Of a stretch of 64,000 bases of DNA, positions 8,713-18,976 are shown one piece after another. The stretch is from Stutzerimonas kunmingensis. GTDB lineage: Bacteria; Pseudomonadota; Gammaproteobacteria; Pseudomonadales; Pseudomonadaceae. Position numbers and translations under genes: made by a program. Each line of letters begins with the position of its first letter. Within the stretch, counting starts at the first letter, position 1. The notes under the pieces are model-generated. The model was not told where the DNA came from. It saw nothing but the letters and a program-made list of their open reading frames with translations, and searched no databases. The stretch covers positions 186,001 through 250,000 of the forward strand of contig NZ_JACXXG010000001.1 in assembly GCF_014764705.1 (NCBI RefSeq), read 5' to 3'.

Positions 8713-9393
8713 TCAGCCGTTGTCCGGCTGGCGTGTCGGCGGCTCGGTGCAGAGCATGAAGCAGCGGAACAGCATGATCGTCGGCAGCAACTGCAGTAGG
8801 CCGACCACGGCGTCCAGCAACATCGCCGGCAACAGTGGTGGCGTCTGCTCGGCGAACAGCTGGGCGGCGATCCAGATTTCCAGCATCCAGATCGGCAACA
8901 GCACGGTCATCACGCAGCCCAGTATCAGCAAAAAATGCCCGCGGGTGAGGGCGAAGCTCTCCTTCAGCGCCGCCAGCGGTGTCAGGCCACGCAAGACCAG
9001 CAGGTACTCGGCGAAGGCGATCTTGACCATGACCCAGATGCCGGGCAGCACGAACAGCGAGGCGCCGAGCATGATCAGCAGTGAGCCGAGCCCCGAGAGC
9101 ACGGCCAGCGCTGGCCACAGCGGCAGGGCCCGGGCGTAGACCGCACGCAGCGCCGGATCGTGGCCACGGCTGCGCGCATCCAGATAAAGGATCAGCGCGC
9201 CGACGTACAGCGGATAGAAGATCAGGCCCACCAGCAGGTCCAGAGCGGGCAGGACGTTTTCGCCGAGCCAGTGATCGAGCGCCAGGCGTGTCGCGCTTTC
9301 GAGCAGGATCAGCGGCAGGCAGAGCCGGACGATGGTCAGGAAGTGGCGGGAGTAGAAGAACCAGGCGTCACGCAGAATGGCAAGAACGTTCAT
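8713..9393 (-). CDS. Multi-pass inner-membrane protein, YciC-like
   Basis: A 226-residue hydrophobic protein with about six predicted membrane helices and almost no hydrophilic domains. The start at MNVLAILRDAWFFYSRHF resembles the N-terminus of YciC (UPF0259) proteins, as do the APLAALKESF-like segment (LTPLAALKESFALTRGHF) and the overall size. The function of the family is unknown. The frame extends 28 codons upstream, but that extension is hydrophilic and unlike the family. The same gene lies near dxs in other pseudomonads. Confidence 0.7.
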   Translation of the reverse strand: MNVLAILRDAWFFYSRHFLTIVRLCLPLILLESATRLALDHWLGENVLPALDLLVGLIFYPLYVGALILYLDARSRGHDPALRAVYARALPLWPALAVLSGLGSLLIMLGASLFVLPGIWVMVKIAFAEYLLVLRGLTPLAALKESFALTRGHFLLILGCVMTVLLPIWMLEIWIAAQLFAEQTPPLLPAMLLDAVVGLLQLLPTIMLFRCFMLCTEPPTRQPDNG

Positions 9394-9509
9394 TGCAGAC
9401 CGAAGGTGAGTAATCGTTTCGGGGCGCCACTGTAACGGATGCGGCAAGGACGGGACATGTGCGATTTCGCCGTCCATACTGGAGCCCCCTTTCAGATTCG
9501 GGCCGCCGC

Positions 9510-9986
9510 GTGAAGAAGATCGCCCTGTTCGCCGATGTACAGAACCTCTACTACACCGTGCGGCAGGCCCATGGCTGCCACTTCAACTATTCCGCGTTGT
9601 GGGCCGATGTCAGCCGTCGCGGCACCATCGTCGAGGCCTATGCCTACGCCATCGAGCGCGGTGACGCACGCCAGCAGCAGTTTCAGCAAATCCTGCGCAA
9701 CCTCGGTTTCACGGTGAAGCTCAAGCCCTATATCCAGCGCAGCGACGGCTCGGCCAAGGGTGACTGGGATGTGGGCATCACCATCGACGTGCTGGATGCG
9801 GCGGCACGGGTCGACGAGGTGGTGCTGGCGTCCGGCGATGGCGATTTCGACCTGCTGCTCGATCGGGTGCGGGCCGGCGGCGCCGAAGCGACCGCCTATG
9901 GCGTACCGGGACTTACCGCGCAATCGCTGATCTGTGCGGCGACGCGTTACGTGCCGATCGAGGGTGATTTGTTGTTGCGTGGCTGA
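9510..9986 (+). CDS. NYN-domain (LabA/DUF88) protein
   Basis: A 158-residue protein almost entirely made of a NYN domain, a PIN-like nuclease fold. Conserved acidic residues are visible in IALFADVQNLYYT (Asp8-Asn11 region), KGDWDVGITIDVL and VVLASGDGDFDLLLDRV. The family is thought to act as metal-dependent RNases or RNA-binding proteins. The GTG start (giving M-KKIALFADVQN) matches LabA-type N-termini. Seventeen further codons upstream look like non-coding sequence. Confidence 0.85.
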   Translation: MKKIALFADVQNLYYTVRQAHGCHFNYSALWADVSRRGTIVEAYAYAIERGDARQQQFQQILRNLGFTVKLKPYIQRSDGSAKGDWDVGITIDVLDAAARVDEVVLASGDGDFDLLLDRVRAGGAEATAYGVPGLTAQSLICAATRYVPIEGDLLLRG

Positions 9987-10083
9987 ACATCCGCCCACTT
10001 TGAGGGGAGCGAGTCTGCCGATAGTGCGACTCGGAGTGGCCAGTGTAGGGTGAATGACGCTCCACCCATCCACCAAAACGACG

Positions 10084-11982
10084 TCAGGCTTTGCCGAGTG
10101 CCGCAAGCCGCTTGCGTACGGCCGCTTCGATGCCGGCCGCATCCAGGCCGCACTCGGCGAGCATTTCGCTGGGCTTGGCGTGCTCGACGTAGTAGTCGGG
10201 CAGGCCCAGATGCAGCATCGGTTTGAGAATGCTTTCGCCAGTGAGGAACTCGGCTACCGCGCTGCCGGCGCCAGCCATGATGCTGTTCTCTTCGATCGTC
10301 ACCAGCAGCTCGTGGCTGCCAGCCAGTTCGCGCAGCAGGGCTTCGTCCAGCGGTTTGACGAATCGCATGTCGACCACCGTGGCGTCCAGCGCCTCGCCGA
10401 CCTGCAGCGCTTCGGGCAGCTGCACGCCGAATACCAGAAGTGCGACGTTACTGCCCTCACGGCGCACCACGGCTTTGCCGATCTTCAGCGGCTCCAGGCC
10501 CGGCTCGATGGTGGCGTTGGGGCCGCTGCCGCGCGGATAGCGCACCGCGGCCGGGCCTTCGAAGTGGTAGCCGGTGGTGAGCATGCGGCGCATCTCGTTC
10601 TCGTCGCTGGGCGTCATCACCAGCATGCCGGGGATGCAGCGCAGGTAGGAGAGGTCGAAGCTGCCAGCGTGGGTCGGGCCGTCTTCGCCGACCAGTCCGG
10701 CACGGTCGATGGCGAACAGCACGTCGAGGTTCTGCACCGCGACATCGTGGATCAGCTGATCGTAGGCGCGCTGGAGGAACGTCGAATAGATCGCCACCAC
10801 CGGCTTCATGCCTTCGCAGGCCATGCCTGCCGCCAGCGTCACAGCGTGCTGCTCGGCGATGGCGACATCGAAGTAACGCTGCGGGTAGCGCTCGCTGAAG
10901 GCCACCAGGTCCGAGCCTTCCTTCATCGCGGGGGTGATGCCGGTCAGGCGCGGGTCGGCGGCGGCCATGTCGCACAGCCACTGGCCGAACACATTGGAGT
11001 ACTTGGGCCCTGAGGGCTTCTTCGGTTTGACCGGGGCGCCGACCGGCTCCAGCTTGCTGATCGCATGCCAGGTGATCGGGTCGGCTTCGGCGGGGGCGAA
11101 GCCCTTGCCCTTCTTCGTCACCACATGGAGGAATTGCGGGCCGTCGAGGTCGCGCATGTTGCGCAGGGTGGCGATCAGCGTCGGCAGGTCGTGGCCGTCG
11201 ATGGGGCCGATGTAGTTCCAGCCCAGCTCCTCGAACAGCGTGCCCGGCACCAGCATGCCCTTGGCGTATTCCTCGGTGCGGCGGGCGATTTCCCAGGCAC
11301 CCGGCAGGCGCGAGAGGATCTTCTTGCTGCCTTCGCGCATGCTCGAGTAGGTGCGGCTGGAGAGAATCTTGGCCAGGTAGTTGGACAGCCCGCCGACGTT
11401 GCGCGAGATCGACATGTCGTTGTCGTTGAGCACCACCAGCATGTTGGCGCCGACTTCCGGGGCGTGGTTGAGCGCCTCGAAGGCCATGCCGGCGGTGAGC
11501 GCGCCGTCGCCGATCACCGCGATGGACTTGCGCTGCTCGCCTTTCAGACGGGCGGCGACCGCCATGCCCAGGGCGGCGCTGATCGAGGTGCTGGAATGAC
11601 CGACGCCGAAGGTGTCGTATTCGCTCTCCGAGCGGCGCGGGAAGGCGGCCAGGCCTTCCTTCTGGCGCAGCGTAGCCATGCGCTCACGGCGGCCGGTTAG
11701 GATCTTGTGCGGATAGGCCTGGTGGCCGACGTCCCACACCAGCCGGTCGTCCGGGGTGTCGTAGACGTAGTGCAGGGCGATGGTCAGCTCGATCACGCCG
11801 AGGCCGGCGCCGAAGTGCCCGCCAGTGTGGCCGACGCTGTACAACAGCTCCTGGCGCAGTTCGTTGGCAAGCTCTTCGAGTTCCGCCTCGCCCAGTCGGC
11901 GCAGCTGTTCGGGGGTCGCCGCTCGGTCAAGAACGGGCGTCGTGGGGCGAACCCGAGGGATCTCGTGAAAAGTCTTGGGCAT
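10084..11982 (-). CDS. dxs: 1-deoxy-D-xylulose-5-phosphate synthase
   Basis: A 632-residue thiamine diphosphate enzyme of the MEP isoprenoid pathway. It condenses pyruvate and glyceraldehyde 3-phosphate. The ThDP motif GDG...NDN is visible at about residues 160-190 ([16 protein letters not shown] to [10 protein letters not shown]). The transketolase central domain follows, with [18 protein letters not shown] at about 370-390 supplying the catalytic Glu. The C-terminal domain contains [15 protein letters not shown]. Length is normal. It is downstream of ispA and xseB on the same strand, as in most proteobacteria. Confidence 0.97.
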   Translation of the reverse strand: MPKTFHEIPRVRPTTPVLDRAATPEQLRRLGEAELEELANELRQELLYSVGHTGGHFGAGLGVIELTIALHYVYDTPDDRLVWDVGHQAYPHKILTGRRERMATLRQKEGLAAFPRRSESEYDTFGVGHSSTSISAALGMAVAARLKGEQRKSIAVIGDGALTAGMAFEALNHAPEVGANMLVVLNDNDMSISRNVGGLSNYLAKILSSRTYSSMREGSKKILSRLPGAWEIARRTEEYAKGMLVPGTLFEELGWNYIGPIDGHDLPTLIATLRNMRDLDGPQFLHVVTKKGKGFAPAEADPITWHAISKLEPVGAPVKPKKPSGPKYSNVFGQWLCDMAAADPRLTGITPAMKEGSDLVAFSERYPQRYFDVAIAEQHAVTLAAGMACEGMKPVVAIYSTFLQRAYDQLIHDVAVQNLDVLFAIDRAGLVGEDGPTHAGSFDLSYLRCIPGMLVMTPSDENEMRRMLTTGYHFEGPAAVRYPRGSGPNATIEPGLEPLKIGKAVVRREGSNVALLVFGVQLPEALQVGEALDATVVDMRFVKPLDEALLRELAGSHELLVTIEENSIMAGAGSAVAEFLTGESILKPMLHLGLPDYYVEHAKPSEMLAECGLDAAGIEAAVRKRLAALGKA

Positions 11983-12091
11983 CAGGCGGATCGTTGTTGT
12001 TGAAAAAAGAGCGGCAGTTTACCCGATGGGCCCTTCGATAAGAACGGCCCTGGGTCCGGTAGGGGTTTGACTGCGTTCGACGCGAAAACGC

Positions 12092-12982
12092 TCAGTTGCG
12101 TCGTTCGACGATGTAGCGCGCCAGCTCGCGCAGCGGCTCGGCGGCGGTATCGAACGGCCGCAGGGCGTGCAGCGCTTGGTCGCGTAGCTCCAGCGCATAG
12201 GCCTTGGCCGCGTCCATGCCGAGCAGTGCCGGGTAGGTCGGCTTGTCCCTGGCGATGTCGGCGCCCTGGTGCTTGCCCAGGGTCGCGGTGTCGCTTTCGA
12301 CGTCGAGAATGTCGTCCTGGACCTGAAAGGCCAGGCCGATGGCGCGGGCGTACTGGCTCAGTGAGGCGAGGTTGTCGGCGTCGGCATGGCCGCTGGCGAG
12401 CGCGCCGAGCTGCACGCTGGCTTCGATCAGCGCGCCGGTCTTGTGCCGGTGCATCAGCTCCAGGGCGTCGCGATCGAGCTTGAGGCCGACCGAGCCGAGG
12501 TCGATGGCCTGCCCGCCGACCATCCCGGCCGGCCCGGCGGCGCGGGCCAGCACGGCGAACATGCGCAGGCGCAGCGTGGCGTCCAGCGGATTGTGCGCGG
12601 CCTCGGCCATGGCCTCGAAGGCCAGGCTCTGTAGGCCGTCGCCGGCGAGGATCGCGCAGGCCTCGTCGAACGCCTTGTGCGTGGTGGGCTGGCCGCGGCG
12701 CAGGTCGTCGTCGTCCATGGCCGGCAGGTCGTCGTGCACCAGCGAGTAAGCGTGGATCAGCTCGACGGCGCAGGCGGCGCCGTCAGCATCGGCCTTGTCA
12801 CCATTCAGCGCTTCGCAGGCGGCGTAGACCAGCAGCGGGCGGACCCGTTTACCGCCGTTCATCACGCTGTAGCGCATGGCCTGATAGAGGCGTTCGAGTT
12901 GCGGCAGTGGTGCGGTGAAAAGGATTTCGAGGCAAGCGTCGACGCGCCGCTGAGCGCTTTTCTGGTAGGCGCCGATCATCAT
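12092..12982 (-). CDS. ispA: Farnesyl diphosphate (geranyl) synthase
   Basis: A 296-residue trans-prenyltransferase. The first aspartate-rich motif is [10 protein letters not shown] (about 86-95) and the second is DDILD (about 225-229). GGKRVRPLL lies near residue 43. It builds farnesyl diphosphate from the products of the MEP pathway that begins with the neighbouring dxs. Its ATG overlaps the stop codon of xseB, indicating translational coupling. A second ATG directly follows the first, so the start is certain only to within one codon. Confidence 0.96.
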   Translation of the reverse strand: MMIGAYQKSAQRRVDACLEILFTAPLPQLERLYQAMRYSVMNGGKRVRPLLVYAACEALNGDKADADGAACAVELIHAYSLVHDDLPAMDDDDLRRGQPTTHKAFDEACAILAGDGLQSLAFEAMAEAAHNPLDATLRLRMFAVLARAAGPAGMVGGQAIDLGSVGLKLDRDALELMHRHKTGALIEASVQLGALASGHADADNLASLSQYARAIGLAFQVQDDILDVESDTATLGKHQGADIARDKPTYPALLGMDAAKAYALELRDQALHALRPFDTAAEPLRELARYIVERRN

Positions 12983-13221
12983 GCTTCGGGGTCCGACTCG
13001 AAGGGAGCTTCCTGCAGGCTGCCGTCGCGCTCGAGGAGAATCTGCACCTTTTGCTCGGCCTGGCTCAGCGCCGTCTGGCAGTCGCGGGTCAGCCCGATGC
13101 CCTGTTCGAAACAGGTCAGCGAGTCTTCCAGCGACAGCTCGCCGCTTTCCAGGCGCTCGACCAGCTGTTGCAGCTCGGCGAGGGATTGTTCGAAATCGAG
13201 GGCAGCTTTCTTGCGGGCCAT
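12979..13221 (-). CDS. xseB: Exodeoxyribonuclease VII small subunit
   Basis: An 80-residue protein with the characteristic XseB core [35 protein letters not shown], written here in brief as ExxLxxLxxLVxRLExGxLxLEDSLxxFExG. The small subunits bind the XseA large subunit (not in this window) to form the single-strand-specific nuclease. The protein is acidic and helical. It is the first gene of the xseB-ispA-dxs block. Confidence 0.95.
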   Translation of the reverse strand: MARKKAALDFEQSLAELQQLVERLESGELSLEDSLTCFEQGIGLTRDCQTALSQAEQKVQILLERDGSLQEAPFESDPEA

Positions 13222-13360
13222 GCGGGAACCTGTCGTCGGCAGCGAGTCGGAAACGGGCGCGACATTAGCAAAGAAACGCCCGCGGCAGCCACAAGGTTCG
13301 CCCGCGTGATGTGTATCCAGCTGCGTAAGGTGTCGGGATGCTGCCTGAGGTCAGCGAGCG

Positions 13361-14122
13361 CTAACCATGCTGCTCGCGCAGGCGTCGAGTGCGCTCGGCG
13401 AGCGGCAGCTTCGGGCAGCTGTCGCAGAGCTCGCCATCGGCGCGGCGGAAATGCTGGCAGCAGGCCTTGCGCTGCAAGCCGAGACGGGTGCCGCCATCGG
13501 TCAGCTGCACCGCTAGCAGGCCGCTGGCGCCCTGCATGCCGCACGCATCCAGCCAGGCATCGGCGCGACGGCAGAGCTGCAGGTTGCCGCAGCCATCGGT
13601 CCGTTGCGCGTGCAGCAGCGCGGCCAGCACGCAATCCGCGGCGAGGCGTTGCGCGAGCTTCGGATGCAGGCCGAGCAAGGTGCGGCAGGCCGCGTGGGCC
13701 TTGGTGCAGAACTGGCGGATCTGTTGCCCGGCATGCCGCAGCAGGCGCTGAGCGTCGGCGTGCAGCGGCTGGTGTGCCGGCAGGCAGAAACCGGCGACGA
13801 AGCCCTGCTGCAGACCTTGCGCCATGCCGTCCAGCTCGGGTGCCTGGCCGTCGAGCTGTACGGCCAGCACCTGCAGATAGATCGGCTGCCAGACCAACAG
13901 CGTCCAGCAGCGCGCCGCCCAGTAGTGCCGGCCCGCTTCCGGATGCGCCGCCTGCCAGTGCGCCAACAGGGTAGTCAGCGACTGCGGGCGATCCAGCATC
14001 AGCTCGTCGGGTCGTGGCGAGCCAACCCGTCCGTCCAGTCCGGGCAGGGCGTTGCGCACCCGCAGCAGCAGGTCGTTCAGTGCCTCGTCATCCGCCCATT
14101 GGGTTTCAGCGTTCCGGAGCAT
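13361..14122 (-). CDS. FhuF-like ferric siderophore reductase
   Basis: A 253-residue protein ending in the cysteine pattern of FhuF-type [2Fe-2S] siderophore reductases: CCQHFRRADGELCDSC (C-C-x10-C-x2-C) at about residues 221-236. Such proteins reduce ferric hydroxamate complexes in the cytoplasm to release iron. It is the last gene of the leftward siderophore operon and overlaps the end of the NIS synthetase gene by 17 bases. The N-terminal two thirds are only loosely conserved in this family, so the call rests on the C-terminus and the context. Confidence 0.85.
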   Translation of the reverse strand: MLRNAETQWADDEALNDLLLRVRNALPGLDGRVGSPRPDELMLDRPQSLTTLLAHWQAAHPEAGRHYWAARCWTLLVWQPIYLQVLAVQLDGQAPELDGMAQGLQQGFVAGFCLPAHQPLHADAQRLLRHAGQQIRQFCTKAHAACRTLLGLHPKLAQRLAADCVLAALLHAQRTDGCGNLQLCRRADAWLDACGMQGASGLLAVQLTDGGTRLGLQRKACCQHFRRADGELCDSCPKLPLAERTRRLREQHG

Positions 14123-15914
14123 AGGGCGCGACGGGGTTTTTCAGGGTGCCGGCGAATTTCAGCGCACCGGCCGGATCGGCCAGATCCAGCATCTGCCGGT
14201 TGTTGCCCAGCTGCAGGCGGTTCAGGCAGGAGCGGGCGAATTCCTCGGCGAACAGGTCGTAGCGGGCGAACTTGTCGCGCAGCTGCGGCTGGCTGGCCTG
14301 ATAGTCAGCGATGCAGTCGGCCACCTGTTGCCAGAAGCGCTGCTCCGGAAGGCCTACCTGCTCATCGAGGATTTGACCCAGATAGCGGAAGAAGCCGTCG
14401 AACACGTCGGTGAAGATCGACAGCACCTTGAGCTCGTCGGGCACCGATACCGCCAGGCGACCTACGGCCTCGGGAATCTGCGCGTCGGCATCGAGAATCA
14501 CCGCTTCCTCGCCGATGTCCTTCATCAGCACGCGAACCGGTACATGGTCTTCCAGCACCAGGATCAGGTTCTCGCCATGCGGCATGAACACCAGATCGTG
14601 GGCGTAGAAGCAATGCAGCAGCGGCGTCAGATAGGCGTTGAGATAGCGGCGCAGCCAGCGGTCGGCGGTCAGGCCCGAGGCGCTGATCAGCGTCGACAGC
14701 AGGGTGCGTTCGTCGCCATCGCTGTGCAGCAGCGCGGCCATGGTCATCAGCCGCTGGCCGGGTTCGATGTGGCCCAGCGGGCTCTCGCGCCAGAGCGCCG
14801 AAAGCATCTTGCGATAGGGGCTGCTGGCCGGCAGCGCCTGCTCGTAATACGGGTTGCGATAGCCGATGGCTGCGACTTCGCGCAGCAACTGGAAGCCGCA
14901 GTCGCGCAGCACGGGGTCGCTGGCCACGCGCTTGGCGAGGTAGGCGTTGATCGCTGGCGTCGCCTGCATGTAGTACGGCGACAGCCCACGCATAAAGCCC
15001 ATGTTGAGGATCGACAGGGCGGTCTTCACGTAGCGCCGCTGTGGCTGGCTCTGGTTGAAGAAGGTGCGGATCGACTGCTGCGCCAGGTAGCGGTCATTGC
15101 TCAGGCCGAGATAGACGATCTGCCGGTTGGCGATCTCGGCGGCGAAGCCGATGGCGAGGATGTTGTGCCACTGCCAGGGGTGCGCGGGCATCAGCAGGTA
15201 GTCGTCGGGGTCAAGCTGCAGCGCTCGCAGCTGGCTATGAAACACCTCGAGCTGACCACCCAGCTCCTCGCGCAGCAGGGTCGGCTGGTCGAGCCCGTCG
15301 ATGGCGCTGTAGCTGGCGCGGCTGCGGTGCACGGCAAGCCAGACCAGGCGCACCGGACTCGCCGCTTCCGGCGCGTAGGCGCGGTAATCCTGAGCGTCGA
15401 AGCCCATCCGCCCGTTGTTGGCGACGAAGCCCGGGTGGCCTTCGCGCATGCCGGTCTCGACCTGCTGGAAGTCCGCCAGGGCCAATTGGGCGGCTCTCAG
15501 CGGGCTGTTGGCGAGCTTGTAGGCGCTGCCGAACAGGGTGCTGCTGATCTCGTCGAGGTAGACCGGCAGGTTGTTTTCCGAGATGCCCAGAGTGTCGGCG
15601 AACTCGATGATGAAGCTCAGCGCGTCCAGTGGCTGTTGCTGGCCATTGCTGAGTTTCTCGATGGAGTCGGTAACGATGGACCAGTGATCCAGCGCCAGTC
15701 GTCGCGCCTTGAAACGGTACTCGGTCGAGCTGTCCGGCACTGCGACGCGGTAGTGACTGTCGCCCAGCGGCTCAGGGCTGAACAACTTCTCGTGGCTGAA
15801 CTCGCCCAGGGCTTTCTTCAGCAGCAGGCGATTGGCGCGGGCCCAATGTTCGGCCTGCAGGTGTTCGGTGGCCAGATCGCCGGCGGCGTTTGGCAGGTGC
15901 ACGAGCTGATTCAT
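14106..15914 (-). CDS. NRPS-independent siderophore synthetase, DesD/IucC-like
   Basis: A 602-residue IucA/IucC-family ATP-dependent ligase with the C-terminal FhuF-like extension normal to the family. Landmarks include PAHPWQWHN near residue 245, the ATP-site region YVKTALSILNMGFMRGLSP (about 298-316), YAHDLVFMPHGENLILVLEDH (about 437-457) and MKDIGEEAVI. Together with a decarboxylase, N-hydroxylase and acyltransferase, this is the DesA-D set that condenses N-hydroxy-N-succinyl-cadaverine units into desferrioxamine. Its ATG overlaps the acyltransferase stop (ATGA). The product identity (desferrioxamine/nocardamine) is inferred from gene content and from what is known of P. stutzeri. Confidence 0.9.
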   Translation of the reverse strand: MNQLVHLPNAAGDLATEHLQAEHWARANRLLLKKALGEFSHEKLFSPEPLGDSHYRVAVPDSSTEYRFKARRLALDHWSIVTDSIEKLSNGQQQPLDALSFIIEFADTLGISENNLPVYLDEISSTLFGSAYKLANSPLRAAQLALADFQQVETGMREGHPGFVANNGRMGFDAQDYRAYAPEAASPVRLVWLAVHRSRASYSAIDGLDQPTLLREELGGQLEVFHSQLRALQLDPDDYLLMPAHPWQWHNILAIGFAAEIANRQIVYLGLSNDRYLAQQSIRTFFNQSQPQRRYVKTALSILNMGFMRGLSPYYMQATPAINAYLAKRVASDPVLRDCGFQLLREVAAIGYRNPYYEQALPASSPYRKMLSALWRESPLGHIEPGQRLMTMAALLHSDGDERTLLSTLISASGLTADRWLRRYLNAYLTPLLHCFYAHDLVFMPHGENLILVLEDHVPVRVLMKDIGEEAVILDADAQIPEAVGRLAVSVPDELKVLSIFTDVFDGFFRYLGQILDEQVGLPEQRFWQQVADCIADYQASQPQLRDKFARYDLFAEEFARSCLNRLQLGNNRQMLDLADPAGALKFAGTLKNPVAPYAPER

Positions 15915-16498
15915 TGCGGATTCTCCTGAAGGGTGGCGAGGAACTGCGCGCGGGTGCAGAACGCCAGGCAGGCATCCTTTTCCGGTAGCTGCAGCAGGCG
16001 CTGGTAGACGAAGCCGACGCGCTGGTTCAAGGCATGCACCTTGGCGTTGCGCGCATCGGGCTCGACGACGATGCGCCGAGCGAATGGGTCGGCGAACTGA
16101 TAGGCGAGAATGCTGCGCATCACTTCCAGGCTGAAGCCGTGCACCGGGCGCTCGCAGGGGGCGAGCAGCAGGTGCATGCCGCGGTCACCGGGGCGCACCT
16201 GGTAGTGGTCGGCGAGGCGGTCGTGGGCCGGGTGATAGCCCTCGAACAGGAACGCGGGCTCGCCGTTGCACATGCCGAGGGCAATGTCGCGATGGCTGCT
16301 GCGTTGGATTTCGTCGACGTAATTGGTCAACTGCGCCAGGCTCAAATGGCCCATGGCCCAGAAGCGCGCGTAGTCGCGGCGCAGCCAGTCATGCAGCAAC
16401 GGCAAATGTTCTGGTTGCACGGTTTCAAAGTGCATGGCGCCAAGCGCGCAGTAGCGAACGAAGCGCGGACCATCCGCGCGGGAAAGAGCGGTATTCAT
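15911..16498 (-). CDS. GNAT acyltransferase of siderophore synthesis, DesC-like
   Basis: A 195-residue GNAT-fold protein of the type that acylates hydroxylamines in hydroxamate siderophore pathways (the AlcB/RhbD/IucB C-terminal family). Conserved parts are HDWLRRDYARFWAMGHLS, the central AFLFEGYHP, and RIVVEPDARNAKVHALNQRVGF near the C-terminus, which forms the acyl-CoA binding loop. It would transfer succinyl or acetyl from CoA to N-hydroxycadaverine. The start at MNTALSRADG overlaps the MFS stop codon. The reading frame continues far upstream, but that portion is antisense noise over the MFS gene. Confidence 0.87.
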   Translation of the reverse strand: MNTALSRADGPRFVRYCALGAMHFETVQPEHLPLLHDWLRRDYARFWAMGHLSLAQLTNYVDEIQRSSHRDIALGMCNGEPAFLFEGYHPAHDRLADHYQVRPGDRGMHLLLAPCERPVHGFSLEVMRSILAYQFADPFARRIVVEPDARNAKVHALNQRVGFVYQRLLQLPEKDACLAFCTRAQFLATLQENPQ

Positions 16499-17649
16499 GA
16501 TTTGGCTCCACAGAGGGGCGCATGCGTCGCTGCTGAAACCAGCAGCCAGCGCAGCACGCAGGCGGTGAGAACGAGGCCGAGGGCGGAAAGGAAGAACGGC
16601 GCGGCGAGGCCGGCATCGCGCACCACCAGCCCGGCCAGCCAGGAGGCGGCGAGCACGCCGAGGTTCTGGAAGATGTTGACCAGGCTGTAGTCGCGGCCGT
16701 AGTGCTCCGGCCGGCTGAGGGCGAACAGCCGTGCATCCAGCGCGACGGTGAGCTGGTACAGCGCCCAGCCGAATAGCACGCGCCCGGCCAGTACCAGCGG
16801 CATCTGCTCGATGCCCTGCAGTGCCAGTCCGGCCGCGCCCAGCAGCAGCCAGGCGGTCAGGTGCTGCCCGGCGTGGTAATGCAGGGCTAGGGCGAGCAGC
16901 GCCAGCATGCCGGGAATGGCGTAGACCAGGCCGGTGATCCAGCTTGCCTGGGGCCCACCAAGCTGCTCCCAGTACACCGTAAAGAACGGCCGCGCCAGGT
17001 AGATGCAGAAGTAGAACGCCAGCATCAGCAGGCACAGCCGGGCGATTGCCAGGTGCTCCCCGCGCGGCCGTGGTGGCGTGCTTGCATCGACCCGAGTCGG
17101 TTGCGGCGCATGGCGCAACAAGAGCAGGCTGACAGCCATCTGCACGAAATCCATCAGGCCCATCAGCACGAACATCCGCGCCGGGCTGAGGTAGTGCAGC
17201 ACCCCGCCACCCAGCGTCGCGCCGGCAATCGCACCCAGATGCACCACCACCGAGAGCAGGCCGATGGTACGCACCTGCTGGTCGGCCCCCACCAGGCCCA
17301 TCACGTAGGGGTACATCAGCAGATAGCTGGCCTTGAAGGCGATCATCGTCAGCGACACCGGCCAGAACAGCCATTGCTGCTCGATCGTTGCGCAGGCCAG
17401 TGCCAGCAGCCCAGCCATCAACTGGCCGAAGATCAGCAGCCGCAGCGGATGCGCATGCCTGGACAGGCGCACCCACAGCGGCAGGGCGAGCATCGCCACC
17501 AGGCACACCGCGGCAAGGTACAGCCCGACCTGCTCGCTGCGCAGTTCGCCGAAGCGCTCGGCGAAGTACTGCGGGTAGAACGGCATCAGCAGGCTGTCGC
17601 CGAGCACTGCCAGCAGCGTCATGCCGATTAGCGCGCGTCGCAGTGTCAT
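16495..17649 (-). CDS. Major facilitator exporter in siderophore operon
   Basis: A 384-residue protein with about twelve predicted membrane helices and the basic loop RLSRHAHPLRLL after helix 2, resembling the MFS signature. Genes at this place in NIS siderophore operons usually export the finished siderophore across the inner membrane. It overlaps the hydroxylase gene upstream and the acyltransferase gene downstream by four bases each, so all are translated in a coupled way. Export function is inferred from context. Confidence 0.85.
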   Translation of the reverse strand: MTLRRALIGMTLLAVLGDSLLMPFYPQYFAERFGELRSEQVGLYLAAVCLVAMLALPLWVRLSRHAHPLRLLIFGQLMAGLLALACATIEQQWLFWPVSLTMIAFKASYLLMYPYVMGLVGADQQVRTIGLLSVVVHLGAIAGATLGGGVLHYLSPARMFVLMGLMDFVQMAVSLLLLRHAPQPTRVDASTPPRPRGEHLAIARLCLLMLAFYFCIYLARPFFTVYWEQLGGPQASWITGLVYAIPGMLALLALALHYHAGQHLTAWLLLGAAGLALQGIEQMPLVLAGRVLFGWALYQLTVALDARLFALSRPEHYGRDYSLVNIFQNLGVLAASWLAGLVVRDAGLAAPFFLSALGLVLTACVLRWLLVSAATHAPLCGAKS

Positions 17650-18965
17650 CGCGCCGCCACCGCGCCCTGGGGTGTAACCGGCTGCGGCAGACTGAACTGC
17701 TGGAAGGCGATCTTCGTTTCCACCGCGTAGTGCTCGCGCCCGCAGATCTCGCGCAGGATGCAGGCATTGCGGTAGCAGCCCATGCCGAGATCCGGCGTCA
17801 CCAGGCCGTGATCGACCAGCCCGGCGTTCTGCACGAAGACCTCGCCGCCGTTGCGGTCGATGCTGTAGTTGCGCGCCACGGCGAAGCGTTCCGGTGCCTG
17901 CCAGGCGATACGCTCGGCGATCGGCTGGATGAAGCGTGGCAGGCGGTACTGATACCCGCTGGCCATCACCAGTGCATCGCAGCGGTGGCGATAGCTCTGC
18001 TCCAGCTCATGCTGGAAGAACTCCAGCTCCAGCGTGCCATCGCCCAGGCGCTGGCAGCGACGCAGCTCTGCATTGGTCAGCAGCTGGGTCGGCACCTCGC
18101 CCTTGAGACTCTGGTTGTACAGCTCGTCGTAGATGGCGTTGATCAGCGTGGCGTTGATGCCCTTGTACAGGCCCTTCTGGCTGTCGATGAGCTTTTCCCG
18201 GGTGCTGCGCGGCAGGCTGTGGAAGTAGTCGATGTACTCGGGGCTGGTCATTTCCAGCGTCAGCTTGGTGTATTCCAGCGGGAAGAAGCGCGGCGCGCGG
18301 GTGATCCAGTTCAGCTGATAGTCGTGGCGGTCGATTTCCTGCAGCAGGTCGTAGTAGATCTCCGCCGCGCTCTGGCCGCTGCCGACCACGGTGATCGAGC
18401 GCTTGCCCTGCAGGCGCGGCTTGTCCTGCAGGTAGTTGCCGCTGTGGCTGACGTGCTCGGCCAGTGCCTCGCAACAGGTCGGCAGATAGGGCGTGGTGCC
18501 GGTGCCGAGCACCAGACGGCGGGTGAGGAACTCGAAGCCCTCGCCGCTGCGCGTGTGTACGCCGCGCACCCGGTAGCAGCGGCGCTCGTCGAGGTAGTCG
18601 ACGTGCTGGACGAAGTGCTCGAAGCGCAGGCTGTCGAGCTGCTCGACCACCCACTGGCAGTACTGGTTGTACTCGCGGCGCATCAGGAAGAAGTCTTCCT
18701 TGATGTAGAAGGCGTACAGCCGCCCCGCCTGCTTGGCGTAGTTGAGGAAGCTGAAGCGGCTGGTGGGGTCGGCGAGGGTCACCAGATCAGCCATGAACGG
18801 CGTCTGCAGGGTGGCGCTGTCGAGCATCATGCCAGGGTGCCAGTTGAAACCCTCAGCGCGGTCGAGAAACAGGCAATCGAGCCCGTCGATGGGCTCGGCC
18901 AGGCAGGCCAGGCCGAGGTTGAACGGGCCGATGCCGATGCCAATGAAGTCATACATCTTGTTCAT
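17646..18965 (-). CDS. FAD-dependent lysine/cadaverine N-hydroxylase, DesB-like
   Basis: A 439-residue flavin monooxygenase of the IucD/PvdA/SidA family. The FAD motif is YDFIGIGIGPFNLGLACL at residues 5-22. The substrate loop region is GFNWHPGMMLDSATLQTPF (about 39-57). The NADPH motif is VVGSGQSAAEIY at about 190-201, and the C-terminal ATGY-like motif is VMASGYQYRLP. It hydroxylates the terminal amine of a diamine or of lysine. The neighbouring decarboxylase suggests cadaverine. GGAG lies seven bases before the ATG. It is the second gene of the operon. Confidence 0.92.
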   Translation of the reverse strand: MNKMYDFIGIGIGPFNLGLACLAEPIDGLDCLFLDRAEGFNWHPGMMLDSATLQTPFMADLVTLADPTSRFSFLNYAKQAGRLYAFYIKEDFFLMRREYNQYCQWVVEQLDSLRFEHFVQHVDYLDERRCYRVRGVHTRSGEGFEFLTRRLVLGTGTTPYLPTCCEALAEHVSHSGNYLQDKPRLQGKRSITVVGSGQSAAEIYYDLLQEIDRHDYQLNWITRAPRFFPLEYTKLTLEMTSPEYIDYFHSLPRSTREKLIDSQKGLYKGINATLINAIYDELYNQSLKGEVPTQLLTNAELRRCQRLGDGTLELEFFQHELEQSYRHRCDALVMASGYQYRLPRFIQPIAERIAWQAPERFAVARNYSIDRNGGEVFVQNAGLVDHGLVTPDLGMGCYRNACILREICGREHYAVETKIAFQQFSLPQPVTPQGAVAAR

Positions 18966-18976
18966 GTGCGATCTCC

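Noticed and set aside
14052..15929. Rightward frame of about 625 codons across the siderophore synthetase gene
   Set aside because: It is the antisense shadow of the NIS synthetase gene. It has no start signal and no recognisable protein motif.
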